From assembly GCA_016872725.1 (NCBI GenBank), contig VGZC01000002.1, positions 62,001 to 126,000 of the forward strand: 64,000 nt of DNA. The letters are read 5' to 3'. Source of the stretch: Planctomycetota bacterium (GTDB taxonomy: Bacteria; Planctomycetota; Planctomycetia; Pirellulales; Pirellulaceae). Within the stretch, counting starts at the first letter, position 1; every line of letters begins with the position of its first letter. The position numbers and the translations under genes are program-made. Under the pieces are notes generated by a model. The model had not been told where the DNA came from and ran no database searches. It worked only from the letters and a program-made list of their open reading frames with translations. Positions 53,801 through 61,640 of the stretch are shown in pieces.

Positions 53801-55606
53801 GTCGGCGGAGGCCCGCGGGAAACGACTCGCATCGCTCGAGCCCCGCGATTGGGCGACGACGCGTTCGGCAATCCGACCGCCGAGTCGCCCGTATTGAATG
53901 CGATGCGCGCGGAAGGCGCCTCGGCCGCTCCCGTCGCGAGCGGCGTGGAAATGCGCAAACGGGAAGGCGGCATCAGTGCGGGTCTCGATTCGGCCGCCGA
54001 GACCACGGCCGACCAGCCATCGCTCGACGTCACGCGCGCCGCCATTCGGCCCCGCGCCGGCCGATCGACGGAAGACGAAGGTCCGTCGACCGCATCGGCG
54101 ACGTCCGCCATTGCCCGAGGTCGAACCCGATCGGGACCCATGCTCGCCAATCCATCGATCGATGACGGCGGTCCGTCGGCGCGCATGGCGCGGCGCGCGC
54201 CGCCCGAATCCCGCACACCGTCGGACGCGGATGGCGCATCGGCGAGCGAGACGCCCGTCGCGATCGGCCCGACGCGACGCGAGTCGCCGTCGAGCCGTCC
54301 GGTCGATATCGACGCCGAGCCTGGACCGGGCGGACTTGCGGCGACACCGACACCGGACGCGGGCATCGAGGATCGCCGGGCAAGCCGAGAGACCGAAAAC
54401 GTGCAGTTCCGCATGGTCCGCATTCCGCGCCGCGACTTGGGTGGTCGGCCGGACGTGAACACCGCGCCGGTGATCGCGGCCGAGGCGTTCCGGCGGCGAT
54501 CGGACCGGAACCGAGGACCATCCGGCGGCGATCGGCTCGGACCCGAAACCGAACAAGCGATCGAGGCCGGGCTCGCGTTCCTCGCGCGGTCGCAGCGCGA
54601 GGATGGAAGATGGACCTTCGAGGGCTTCGATGACGAGCAACCCGGCATGCGGTCCGACGCGGCCGCCACCGCGCTCGCCCTGCTCGCGTTTCAAGGCGCG
54701 GGGTACACGCATCGCGAACACCGGTACGCGTCGAATGTCCGCTCGGGGCTCGACTTCCTGATCGCGAACCAGGAACGCGACGGATCGGTTTTTGTGAACG
54801 CCGACGAGGAATCGAATCGATTCGCGAGGCTCTATACGCAAGGCATCGCCGCGCTCGCGCTGTGCGAGGCCTACGGGATGACGCGCGACCCGGCGCTCGC
54901 AGGCCCCGCGCAGCGAGCCATCGACCAGATCGTCGCGTCCCAGAATGGCCAACTCGGCGGATGGAGATACGCGCCGCAAGTCAGCAGCGACACATCGGTC
55001 ACCGGCTGGATGATGATGGCCCTCAAGAGCGGCGAACTGGCCGGGCTGCGCGTGCCGGTCGAGGCGTATGAAGGCGTCGCCCGCTGGCTCGACCGCGCTC
55101 AGGCATCGCCCGCCGAGTCACACCTCTATCGCTACAACCCCGACGCGCCCGACACGGCGGAACAATCGCACGGCCGCCGGGCGTCGCCCAGCATGACCGC
55201 CGTCGGACTCCTGCTCCGGCTGTATCTCGGCTGGAATCGCGATCACGAGGCGGTCCGACGCGGTGCCGATTACTTCCGCGCGAATCTGCCCGCGCAGGGC
55301 GAACCCACCGATACGATCCTGTCCCGGCGCCGGGACACCTACTATTGGTACTACGCGACCCAGGTCATGTTCCACGTCGGAGGCGACGCCTGGAAGGAAT
55401 GGAACGCGAGGCTCCACCCGATGCTCGCGCGCACGCAGATCGCGGATGGACGCCATGCGGGGAGTTGGGATCCCTTCCTGCCCGTGGCCGATCGATGGGC
55501 CGGCCAAGCCGGACGACTCTACGTCACCACGCTCAACCTGCTCTCCCTCGAAGTCCATTACCGCCACCTTCCGCTCTACAAGGAAGAAGGCCGCGCGAGC
55601 CCGTGA
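50867..55606 (+). CDS. Giant TonB/TolA-positioned protein with C-terminal prenyltransferase-like toroid (1579 aa)
   Basis: Residues 1-110 hold three hydrophobic segments (ALVVLGAFVIGAALDFQRF, LIGVPLLIGGGMLATRAV, MQFGMLVSLFVHFALLLAAV). Residues about 115-1215 are low-complexity Arg/Glu/Ser/Pro/Ala-rich sequence with RR/RE and PxEP-like patterns, so it is probably extended and periplasmic. Residues about 1220-1579 form a domain with squalene-cyclase/prenyltransferase-type repeats: GLAFLARSQREDGRWTFEGF (QxxxGxW), FLIANQERDGSVFVN, IVASQNGQLGGWRYAP. The DxDD catalytic motif is not seen. Its place after ExbB/ExbD corresponds to TonB or TolA, which also have an anchor, a long linker and a C-terminal domain. 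The cargo is unknown. Probably not an active terpene cyclase. A hairpin follows at 55627. Confidence 0.88.
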   Translation: MRRVVRKIDPPFTATDDLHWPVDVALVVLGAFVIGAALDFQRFDHPVWHGNAWSTLIGVPLLIGGGMLATRAVSRAWLRRSMQFGMLVSLFVHFALLLAAVGLVVPVNTASLDKKARDLVRERERRAVPDRVPIPMARHHSEPSDLERPVETPVPEPSEPIERERTETAQSPVEPQPQPVIERESTARPDIVKRERESESAPRRSEMASQLSRSRTERVMRPETTVPESRSAPRPSETAAPPISPSIDVAKRRPSESRSAASQEREQAAPPALAMRESVPTEPLPRPVRSDQPIPAESPIILRRESATAPFEPSLAAENEPRPAAQRSETPVLAPRDADVAQRTPEPSSHGRRDSEEMGASQSAVDPEVRRNASDDQPLVAQSPEPTPNQLARRTERVDRLEIAAPQTTSGSRRDSDARPEIAAADARMDRSASSAPTAERMESESATAPARAIAMERPSTASAPDAPSNAAPSPPSPLVRSSLPRSETAPPIDVAAAAERTEPSASPVEDAGGARPTDAPIARQAATSAAPTPRQPLDEPRSTSRDQVANTVSRRTIVSEEATTMPLERPTPRPARSVTNETLQTTVKMDHPAARVVVEPSPGSAQPSSIAVSKGTTGTAGSGYSTNVDRRAPSGESPSLVASGSSRDRATQRTAEGPALSPAESATVPRSRADHDSPLAAAPVPQTTSAPGAPPETSGRPHSASAATIEMRARSESGAVTADRGDAPVDIGPQRIVAQFQSGPASGGGQPEPTLSAAPNPARTSRGGATQQALDVDTTAMQVRAPDGDGGARPLAIDAQPTAVAAKRTDRGGETASSGGPASSLVEGRASESNAADAHGALALRRAPADSNDALGALQPNTDTAAAPSGTGASEPAPRRAASAPPTATAGRPTPIGTGRRDSESAVADPQGAERGSPPPSASATDVARRDPAELPSEGRAAHANAIDEVGPSSPPTSTASNERRAEPADGPAGPPLVGGGPRETTRIARAPRLGDDAFGNPTAESPVLNAMRAEGASAAPVASGVEMRKREGGISAGLDSAAETTADQPSLDVTRAAIRPRAGRSTEDEGPSTASATSAIARGRTRSGPMLANPSIDDGGPSARMARRAPPESRTPSDADGASASETPVAIGPTRRESPSSRPVDIDAEPGPGGLAATPTPDAGIEDRRASRETENVQFRMVRIPRRDLGGRPDVNTAPVIAAEAFRRRSDRNRGPSGGDRLGPETEQAIEAGLAFLARSQREDGRWTFEGFDDEQPGMRSDAAATALALLAFQGAGYTHREHRYASNVRSGLDFLIANQERDGSVFVNADEESNRFARLYTQGIAALALCEAYGMTRDPALAGPAQRAIDQIVASQNGQLGGWRYAPQVSSDTSVTGWMMMALKSGELAGLRVPVEAYEGVARWLDRAQASPAESHLYRYNPDAPDTAEQSHGRRASPSMTAVGLLLRLYLGWNRDHEAVRRGADYFRANLPAQGEPTDTILSRRRDTYYWYYATQVMFHVGGDAWKEWNARLHPMLARTQIADGRHAGSWDPFLPVADRWAGQAGRLYVTTLNLLSLEVHYRHLPLYKEEGRASP

Positions 55607-55626
55607 CCTTTGTGGTTGACCATGTC

Positions 55627-55647
55627 GCTGATCGCTCCGCGATCAGC
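55627..55647 (+). terminator. Hairpin after the giant gene
   Basis: Arms GCTGATCGC and GCGATCAGC (9 bp perfect), TCC loop, followed by CTTTCTTGG. It ends the TPR-ExbB-ExbD operon, and its shape also matches the triloop palindromes elsewhere in the window. Confidence 0.55.
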
Positions 55648-55680
55648 CTTTCTTGGTATCCACGTCGCGCGCAGATTCCC

Positions 55681-55701
55681 GTGGTTCGCGGAGCGAACCA
55701 T
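55681..55701. repeat. Triloop palindrome, GGA loop
   Basis: GTGGTTCGC, loop GGA, GCGAACCAT: 8 bp plus one G-T pair. Counterpart of the copy at 49505 with the loop swapped to its complement. Confidence 0.7.
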
Positions 55702-55809
55702 GACCATGGCTCGCCAGCGACGCGTTCCAACGCTATACTGTCGGCCGAATGGCCGATCCTTCCATGCGGCCCGGCCGTGATTGCCTATCCCGGACGAGGA
55801 GTTGCCACC

Positions 55810-56028
55810 ATGGAGACGACGTTGCGTTCGCCCGTCATGGCGATTGGGGAAACGGCCGGCGCGGTCTGGCACGCCCTCAAGGACCAGGGACCTCTTTCCC
55901 TCGCGAAACTCATCAAGACCGTCGACGCGCCGCGCGATCAGATCCTGCAAGGCGTCGGCTGGTTGGCCCGCGAGGGGAAGATCGACATCGAGGAAACCAG
56001 CCGCGGACGGATCCTCACGCTCAAATAG
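55810..56028 (+). CDS. Winged-helix DUF2582-type protein
   Basis: 72 aa. METTLRSPVMAIGETAGAVW, then ALKDQGPLSLAKLIKTVDAP and ILQGVGWLAREGKIDIEETS is a small winged helix-turn-helix of DUF2582 type. The start at 55810 has GAGGAG at 55797-55802. A TATACT lies at 55734-55739. A role in DNA or RNA binding is inferred; the target is unknown. Confidence 0.85.
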   Translation: METTLRSPVMAIGETAGAVWHALKDQGPLSLAKLIKTVDAPRDQILQGVGWLAREGKIDIEETSRGRILTLK

Positions 56029-56038
56029 GCGGAGCTCC

Positions 56039-56470
56039 ATGACCGCCCTGTACGAGGATGACGGCGTTCGCTTCCAATATCCCGAGAATTGGTCGCTCGC
56101 CGAACGGTCCGACGCGTGGCCGCGCGAAGTCACGGTCGAGAGCCCAACCGGCGCTTTTTGGACGTTGCAGATCTACGCCCACCCGCGCGATCCGGAACAT
56201 CTGGTCGACGAAGTGGTGCGGATCATGGATTCCGACTGCGAACAGCTTGAGGCGGAGCCGGTCCGCGAATCGTTCGGGTCGGTCGTCGCGGAGGGTCGCG
56301 ACATGGCGTTCTTCCTGCGGGAGTTCGTCATCACGTGCCGTGTCCGGGCCTTCACCGTCCAGGATCGTTCGTATCTCGTGCTCGCTCAAGCCGAGGATCG
56401 CGACTTTGAACGGCTCGAAACCGTTTTTCAGGCCATGACCGTCAGCCTTCTGCGGAATCTCGAATTGTAA
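56039..56470 (+). CDS. Unknown protein, possibly PsbP/Mog1-like fold (143 aa)
   Basis: Opens MTALYEDDGVRFQYPENWSL, the start typical of DUF1795/PsbP-like proteins, then VTVESPTGAFWTLQIYAHPR, FLREFVITCRVRAFTVQDRS and a final FQAMTVSLLRNLEL. There is no signal. The start codon follows GGAG at 4-nt spacing. It is 10 nt after the winged-helix gene, so it is likely in one operon with it. Function unknown. Confidence 0.75.
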   Translation: MTALYEDDGVRFQYPENWSLAERSDAWPREVTVESPTGAFWTLQIYAHPRDPEHLVDEVVRIMDSDCEQLEAEPVRESFGSVVAEGRDMAFFLREFVITCRVRAFTVQDRSYLVLAQAEDRDFERLETVFQAMTVSLLRNLEL

Positions 56471-56716
56471 TTCCTTCCCGGGCATCGGCCGATCGTGCAG
56501 GCGGAGCGGATGGAGGCCCGCGGCTTCGAGCCGAAACAGGCCTGTTTTCCGGCCTTTTCCTGGCATGGCCCCGATTGGCGTCCCAATGGCACGCCGTTCG
56601 CACCGTCCCCGGTTCCGAAATGACGCGGACGGGTCGCTCGGAGGATCCCGCACCTCCGGACGGCCCGTCGCGATTCATTCCGCAAACCCGCGGAAGGACC
56701 GTGACGCGGGAGAACC

Positions 56717-57622
56717 GTGAATCGACGTGCGACAGACCGCATCGTGGCCAATCCAGTTTCCCGCCGACTTGTCGTGGCCGCTTGCCTATTGAGCGGAACG
56801 GGGTGCGCGCTGGCCACCAAATCGAAGCCGGCTGAGAGTATCGTTGCGGGTCGGCAGCGGATGTTGCGCGGGATCGAGTCGATGCGGCGCAACGAGGTCG
56901 ACGCCGCCGAGTCGCATCTCGCGGCGGCGGTCAGCGCCTCGCCCGAGGATGAGCGGGCCCATTTCCATTACGCCCGCGTTCTCTGGCAACGGGGACGCCG
57001 CCCGGACGCGATGCGGGAGATGGTCGAGGCAGTGCGGCTCTCGGGCGGCAACGCCGAGCTGTTGATCGAGCTGGGCCGCATGCACCTGGCCGAACAGCGG
57101 CTCGACGAAGCGCGGCGCGCGGCGGAGCAGGTGGTCGCGGCCGATCCCAAGAGCGCGCCGGGCCACGCGCTGCTGGGCGACGTGGACGCCCACCGAGGCC
57201 GGCTCGATCGGGCGCTCGAGTCCTACCATCTCTCGCTCGCCATCCAACCCCGCAATGCCGACGTGCAGCTTGCCGTGGCGGACATCTATCGAATCTGGGG
57301 GGAACCTCGCCGAGCCCTCTCGACGTTGCAGTCGATCGACACCGATGCGCTTTCCAATCCCCAGCTCGCCGCCCTCCATCGGCTTGAAGGGCTCGCGCAC
57401 CGCGAATTGGGGCGCGCGGACGAAGCGATCGTCCATTTCCGCCGCGCGATGGAGTTCGGTCCTCCGAATGCCGCGCTTTGGCACGAATTGGCCCGAGCCC
57501 AACAGCTCGCGGGCGACCGGGAGGGCGAACGCCTCAGTCTCGAAACGGCCCGCGCGATGGGACTGGAAATCGCCGAACGGACCGACGACGAGCTATCGAT
57601 CGAATCAAGCCTGCGGCGGTAA
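56717..57622 (+). CDS. TPR lipoprotein (301 aa)
   Basis: A GTG start after GGGAG. Signal and lipobox VVAACLLSGTGC (Cys about 30). The body is TPRs: VDAAESHLAAAVSASPEDER, AREMV-like second repeat, LDEARRAAEQVVAADPKSAP, LDRALESYHLSLAIQPRNAD and ADEAIVHFRRAMEFGPPNAA. It is probably a membrane-anchored scaffold. The upstream gap (56471-56716) holds a GC-rich AAACAG/CTGTTT palindrome near 56540 that could terminate the preceding transcript. Confidence 0.87.
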   Translation: MNRRATDRIVANPVSRRLVVAACLLSGTGCALATKSKPAESIVAGRQRMLRGIESMRRNEVDAAESHLAAAVSASPEDERAHFHYARVLWQRGRRPDAMREMVEAVRLSGGNAELLIELGRMHLAEQRLDEARRAAEQVVAADPKSAPGHALLGDVDAHRGRLDRALESYHLSLAIQPRNADVQLAVADIYRIWGEPRRALSTLQSIDTDALSNPQLAALHRLEGLAHRELGRADEAIVHFRRAMEFGPPNAALWHELARAQQLAGDREGERLSLETARAMGLEIAERTDDELSIESSLRR

Positions 57623-57638
57623 CGGCCACCCCCGGCGG

Positions 57639-57657
57639 GGCAAGCATCTTGCTTGCC
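57639..57657. repeat. Triloop palindrome, TCT loop
   Basis: GGCAAGCATCTTGCTTGCC: 8-bp arms, 3-nt loop, 16 nt after the TPR lipoprotein stop. A copy with one change is at 62227-62245. Confidence 0.8.
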
Positions 57658-57847
57658 TCCTCCCGGTGATGACCATCCGTTAAGAACGGTGGAATCGTTC
57701 CGATCGCGCGCGGTCGGTGCGGCGTGCCGCCCACGGACCACGACCCCGCGCCGTGTTTCGGGTGTATGTTTGGGTGGACGGCCGCGCGAACCGATCCCAT
57801 CGTGGGGGACCGCTCGGCCGGCGCGACAGCGCGGAGGCTTGACGGCC

Positions 57848-58081
57848 ATGGCGACGCAATTGGAAAACGAAGCCCCGTTCATCGAACGGCGAGGAAACAG
57901 TTCGCGGGCGCCGATCGCGCGGGAACGGAGGCAATTCGCCAATTCGCACGACGCGTTGTCTCCCGATGCGAGGGAACTCGCATCGGCCATCGACCAATAC
58001 AAGCTCGAACACCGGCGCCGATTCATCACCTACGAGGAAATGCACTCGATCATCACGTCGCTCGGTTATCGCAAGGTTTGA
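57848..58081 (+). CDS. Small conserved protein of unknown function (77 aa)
   Basis: Starts MATQLENEAPFIERRGNSS after GGAGG at 57833-57837. The C-terminal half, LSPDARELASAIDQYKLEHR then RFITYEEMHSIITSLGYRKV, is a compact helical motif that I associate with many planctomycete genomes. No known fold. Probably cytoplasmic and basic. Confidence 0.82.
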   Translation: MATQLENEAPFIERRGNSSRAPIARERRQFANSHDALSPDARELASAIDQYKLEHRRRFITYEEMHSIITSLGYRKV

Positions 58082-58389
58082 CGTCCCGCGCCGAGCGTCG
58101 CTGCGCGAAGGAAGACCTTGCCTCCGGGCGACCCGATGATCGACCGGCATCAAAGCAGCACATGCGGAACGCCATCCGATAGGGCCGCCGCCGTACGGCT
58201 TCCGAACGTTTCGCGGGCATCCACCCGGGGCGGCGCCGCCGCGCCGCAAAACTCGCGTCGGCTTGCCCCGGGCTTTGATCGGACCGTCGCTTCGCGACTG
58301 GGAACGCGAGTCGGATCCTCCGTCGCCGGAGCGATTCTCGGGATCGCAAGTTGGGAGCTTACGCCACCGGGTTGGGAAAGTTCAATCCT
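58082..58389. other. Gene-free convergent gap
   Basis: 308 bp between the small conserved gene (+) and the aminotransferase gene (-). It is G+C-rich with short palindromes such as GGCGGCGCCGCC near 58230. No supported gene; frames on both strands here look like chance. Confidence 0.5.
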
Positions 58390-59499
58390 TCATCCGCGCA
58401 GCGCGTGCGTCAGCCGATCGGCTTCGTCGGCGCAGCCGGTGATCGGCCCGGCGAGCGCCGTGTGGTGGATCAGGAGGGTATGCGACGCGGCCCGTTCGCA
58501 ACCGGGAAGTCCGCCGACTCGGCGGCATCGCGCCGCGCCGCGGCGATGGAACCCGCGGAACCCCGCGCCGATGTCGATCGGCCGATCGATCGCGCGCCGC
58601 GCGGCGAGTTTTTCCAAGACCTCGACCGCCGGAGCGCGCGAACGGAGCCCGAGCTTATAGAAGGCGGGCGACCCCCGCTCGAACGGCGGCACGTCGAACG
58701 GTCCGTCCTCCATGGTAAGCCGTTCGCGCCAGACCCGCGCGCGATCGAGTCGGTCGGCGTGCCGTTCGGCGAGGCGCGCGAGTTGGGGGAGGAGGACGGC
58801 CGCCTGCAGCTCGCTGAGCGGAAACGCCTGATTGCCCCGTTCGCCGAAGATCACGGTCCGCTGCAGGACCGACGCGTCGCGGATCAGGAGGGCTCCGCCT
58901 CGACCCGCCGTGAGCAGCTTGCTTCCGCCGAAACTCAGGACGCCGACATCGCCCCACGTCCCGGCCGGCTTGCCCTGCACGGTCGCGCCGACCGCCTGGC
59001 AGGCGTCCTCGACCACGCCGACGCCGTGCCGCGACGCAATGTGACAGATAGTTGTCATGTCGGCGAGCGTGCCGTGGAGATGCGACACGACGCACGCGCG
59101 CACCGGGCCGCTCGATACGGCCTTCTCGAACGATTCGGCGTCGATCGTCCACCGGTCCGGTTCGAGATCGACGAGCACGGGTCTCGCGCCGATCGCCTCG
59201 ATCGCGCGGAAATTGCCCGGGAAATCGTAACCGGCAAGGACGACTTCGTCGCCCGCGCGGACGGCCAACCCGCGCAAAGCCAGTTCGACGCCGATCGTGC
59301 CCGACGCACAGGGGTGGACGTGCGGCGCGTGATGGAATGCGGCGAGCTTCCGGGCGAATTCCGCACCGGCGCGACCCTCGTACCGACCCCAATCGCCCGA
59401 CTCCCAAGCGGCGAGCAGCGCGTCGCGGATCGCCGGATCGTTCGGCGGCCACCGCCCGGGAAACGGATCGGGATCGCCGTTCGTCGGATCGATCGTCAC
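58390..59499 (-). CDS. DegT/DnrJ/EryC1-type PLP aminotransferase
   Basis: A sugar aminotransferase-type fold: HVHPCASGTIGVELALRGLA (PLP phosphate region), DEVVLAGYDFPGNFRAIEAI, VVEDACQAVGA and the PLP-Lys motif LSFGGSKLLTAGRGG. It is 369 aa from a GTG at 59499 (AAGGA seven bases before). The ATG at 59550 would add a poorly conserved leader. It sits downstream of CobW, 54 nt apart. Substrate unknown. Confidence 0.85.
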   Translation of the reverse strand: MTIDPTNGDPDPFPGRWPPNDPAIRDALLAAWESGDWGRYEGRAGAEFARKLAAFHHAPHVHPCASGTIGVELALRGLAVRAGDEVVLAGYDFPGNFRAIEAIGARPVLVDLEPDRWTIDAESFEKAVSSGPVRACVVSHLHGTLADMTTICHIASRHGVGVVEDACQAVGATVQGKPAGTWGDVGVLSFGGSKLLTAGRGGALLIRDASVLQRTVIFGERGNQAFPLSELQAAVLLPQLARLAERHADRLDRARVWRERLTMEDGPFDVPPFERGSPAFYKLGLRSRAPAVEVLEKLAARRAIDRPIDIGAGFRGFHRRGAARCRRVGGLPGCERAASHTLLIHHTALAGPITGCADEADRLTHALRG

Positions 59500-59553
59500 A
59501 TCTGCGTCCTTCGCAAGGGATCGCCGCGACGCGGGACGCCCGTCGCCCATCGA

Positions 59554-60648
59554 TCAGCCGAACCGGTGCGTCGGCACGGGGCGTCCCGGTCGGAACCGCT
59601 GCATGCCATCGATCGTCACGACCAGGTTGTGCCGGAGCGCCCAGTCGTCGAGCGTCGCTCGAACGAGTTCTTCGAGCGATTCGGGATCCCCGGCGACCCG
59701 CGCGTTCACGACCAGCCGCGCGCCGGGCACGCGCGATTCCGAAGCGACGGACAGTTCGGGCGCCGCGTCACGGCTCACCAGGTTCACCAGCGCCGCATCC
59801 TCGCCGTGCTCGCCGTGGATCTTCCAATGCGCCGGTTCCATCCCCGACCGGGCGAGCGCGTCGCGCTGCGCCGTGATCAGATCGAGCATGCATGCATCGA
59901 GCGGGAACTCGGCGGAGGACGCGACGGCGCAACGGCAATTCAGCCACCCCAATTCCGCCTCGCCCTCGGCGTAGACATCGTAGTCGACGTCGATCGGTCG
60001 GCTCGGCGCGATCCGCGGGGACGCCAAGGCATCGAGGAGCCGATCGAATCCCGCGCCCGTTCGCGCGCTGAGCGGGACGACCGGTTTACCCGGAAAACGG
60101 TTTCGCACGAGATCGGTCAGATCGTCGATCTCGGTCGGAGTCAATCGGTCGACCTTGTTGAGTCCCACGAGGTCGGCTTCCTCGATCTGCTTCAGGAAGA
60201 TGTAGGCGGCCTTCGGCGAAAAACCGGCGTTCCGGTCGCCGCCGAGGATCTTGCGGCCGTGTTCGGGTTTGAGCAGGACGGTGAACGGCGCGACGTCGTA
60301 GTCGTCGGCATGCAGGTGCCGCAGCGGTTCGATGACCGTCGCCGCGAGATCGGTGCAGCTTCCCACCGGTTCGGCCAGAATCAGGTCGGGCGCGGCCGTG
60401 CCCGAGAACCGGCCGGCGACATCGACAAGATCGTCGAACTTGCAGCAGAAGCAGGCGCCCGGGACTTCCCCGACCTCGAATCCTTCGTGCCGGAGGGTCC
60501 GCGTGTCGACCAGATCATGGGCCTGATCGTTGGTCACGACGGCGACACGACGGCCATCCCGCGCGTACGCCCGCCCAAGCCGAGCGACGGTGGTCGTTTT
60601 CCCCGCGCCCAGAAATCCACCGATCATGACGAAACGGATCCGCGGCAT
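59554..60648 (-). CDS. CobW/G3E-type GTPase metallochaperone
   Basis: P-loop GTPase with MIGGFLGAGKTTTVARL (Walker A), the metal-binding CFCCKFDDL (CxCC), AEPVGSCTD, and NKVDRL. The CxCC motif is the hallmark of COG0523 metal chaperones. At 364 aa the C-terminal CobW domain is unusual: it has LGWLNCRCAVASSAEFPLD and a long end not clearly of the CobW C type. The start codon at 60648 follows GGGAGG. It may deliver a metal to another enzyme; the metal is not determined. Confidence 0.87.
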   Translation of the reverse strand: MPRIRFVMIGGFLGAGKTTTVARLGRAYARDGRRVAVVTNDQAHDLVDTRTLRHEGFEVGEVPGACFCCKFDDLVDVAGRFSGTAAPDLILAEPVGSCTDLAATVIEPLRHLHADDYDVAPFTVLLKPEHGRKILGGDRNAGFSPKAAYIFLKQIEEADLVGLNKVDRLTPTEIDDLTDLVRNRFPGKPVVPLSARTGAGFDRLLDALASPRIAPSRPIDVDYDVYAEGEAELGWLNCRCAVASSAEFPLDACMLDLITAQRDALARSGMEPAHWKIHGEHGEDAALVNLVSRDAAPELSVASESRVPGARLVVNARVAGDPESLEELVRATLDDWALRHNLVVTIDGMQRFRPGRPVPTHRFG

Positions 60649-60686
60649 GCGTCGGCCCACCTCCCTCGCATCGAACGCCGTCGATT

Positions 60687-60771
60687 GTAGGTGAACGGCC
60701 ATGCGGGAGGAAGTGCGCGGCGCATTCCGGCAAACGGCTACTCGGGCTCGAGCGCGGCGCGGTTCACCTAC
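60687..60771. repeat. 10-bp inverted repeat pair
   Basis: GTAGGTGAAC at 60687-60696 and its exact complement GTTCACCTAC at 60762-60771, 65 nt apart, in the gap between the alpha/beta hydrolase and cobW-like genes; the right arm overlaps the hydrolase stop. It could form a stem or be a binding site. Confidence 0.5.
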
Positions 60772-61640
60772 GACGCGGACCCAGGACCGCCGATCCAATC
60801 GATCATGGCGAGCACGGCGGCATTGAGCGATTCCTGGTAGCCCACATAGAAATGGTCCGCGTCCGGAATGATCTCGAACCGGAGCAACCGGCGATCGGAA
60901 ACATGGTCGGCGAGGATCTCCGGCAGTTCCGCGAACGCGGCATTCGCGTCGACAAGTTCCCGCGCCCCATAGATGAATCCGGCGGGGATCGCGAGGCTTC
61001 GAACCTGATCCACGATGTGGTAGGCCTCGGCACCGTACTTGTCGCGAAACGACTCGGCCGTGATCAGCATGGGAAAGGGAAAGGGCGACTCGAGGATCGC
61101 CCGCGGTTGGCCCTCCGCGATCCGGCGCTCGGCCTCCTCCAATGTCGGCAGGAACCGCTCGGGCGCGTTCGATCGGAAAAGGCCGGCGGATAGTCTCGGG
61201 GGAGAAATCGCGATGATGCCCCGCGCGAGCGCGTGGCGCGCGTGGACCTGGCTGTGCAGCGCTTTGATCGCGCCGAGGCTGTGGCCGAGCACGACGGCGC
61301 GGGGCGCCCCGCGACCCGCGAGCCAATCGAGCCATGCCGTGACGTCCTGTTCGCAGTCGCCGACCCGTTCGTACGCGGCGCCGAGACGCGCGGGGCCGGC
61401 CGCCGTCCGGGTGGGAAAATAGCCGTCGTGGCCTCGCGTGTTCACGCGGAGCACGCCCCATCCCCGATCGCGGAGCGGCTCGACGAGCCGCTCGAACATC
61501 GCGCCCGAATAGAAATTCCCCGCCGCGCCATGCAGGCAAAGCACGTCGCCGATCCGCGCACGCGGCTCGCGGACCCGCTCGTACGCGCCGTCGAGGCGCA
61601 CGCCGTCCCGCGTGAGCACGCGCACAAGCTCGACATTCAC
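60768..61640 (-). CDS. Alpha/beta hydrolase
   Basis: 290 aa. Nucleophile elbow VVLGHSLGAIKAL (Ser in GHSLG), oxyanion region LCLHGAAGNF, and a likely late Asp/His pair in IPAGFIYGARELVDANAAFA and IIPDADHFYVGYQ. It resembles serine esterases or lipases. The ATG overlaps the end of the coiled-coil gene by 4 nt. Substrate unknown. Confidence 0.87.
   Translation of the reverse strand: MNVELVRVLTRDGVRLDGAYERVREPRARIGDVLCLHGAAGNFYSGAMFERLVEPLRDRGWGVLRVNTRGHDGYFPTRTAAGPARLGAAYERVGDCEQDVTAWLDWLAGRGAPRAVVLGHSLGAIKALHSQVHARHALARGIIAISPPRLSAGLFRSNAPERFLPTLEEAERRIAEGQPRAILESPFPFPMLITAESFRDKYGAEAYHIVDQVRSLAIPAGFIYGARELVDANAAFAELPEILADHVSDRRLLRFEIIPDADHFYVGYQESLNAAVLAMIDWIGGPGSAS

Noticed and set aside
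52670-54979. 769-codon ORF antisense to the giant gene linker
   Set aside because: Arg-rich shadow of a low-complexity linker. The sense strand is supported by the flanking membrane and toroid domains.
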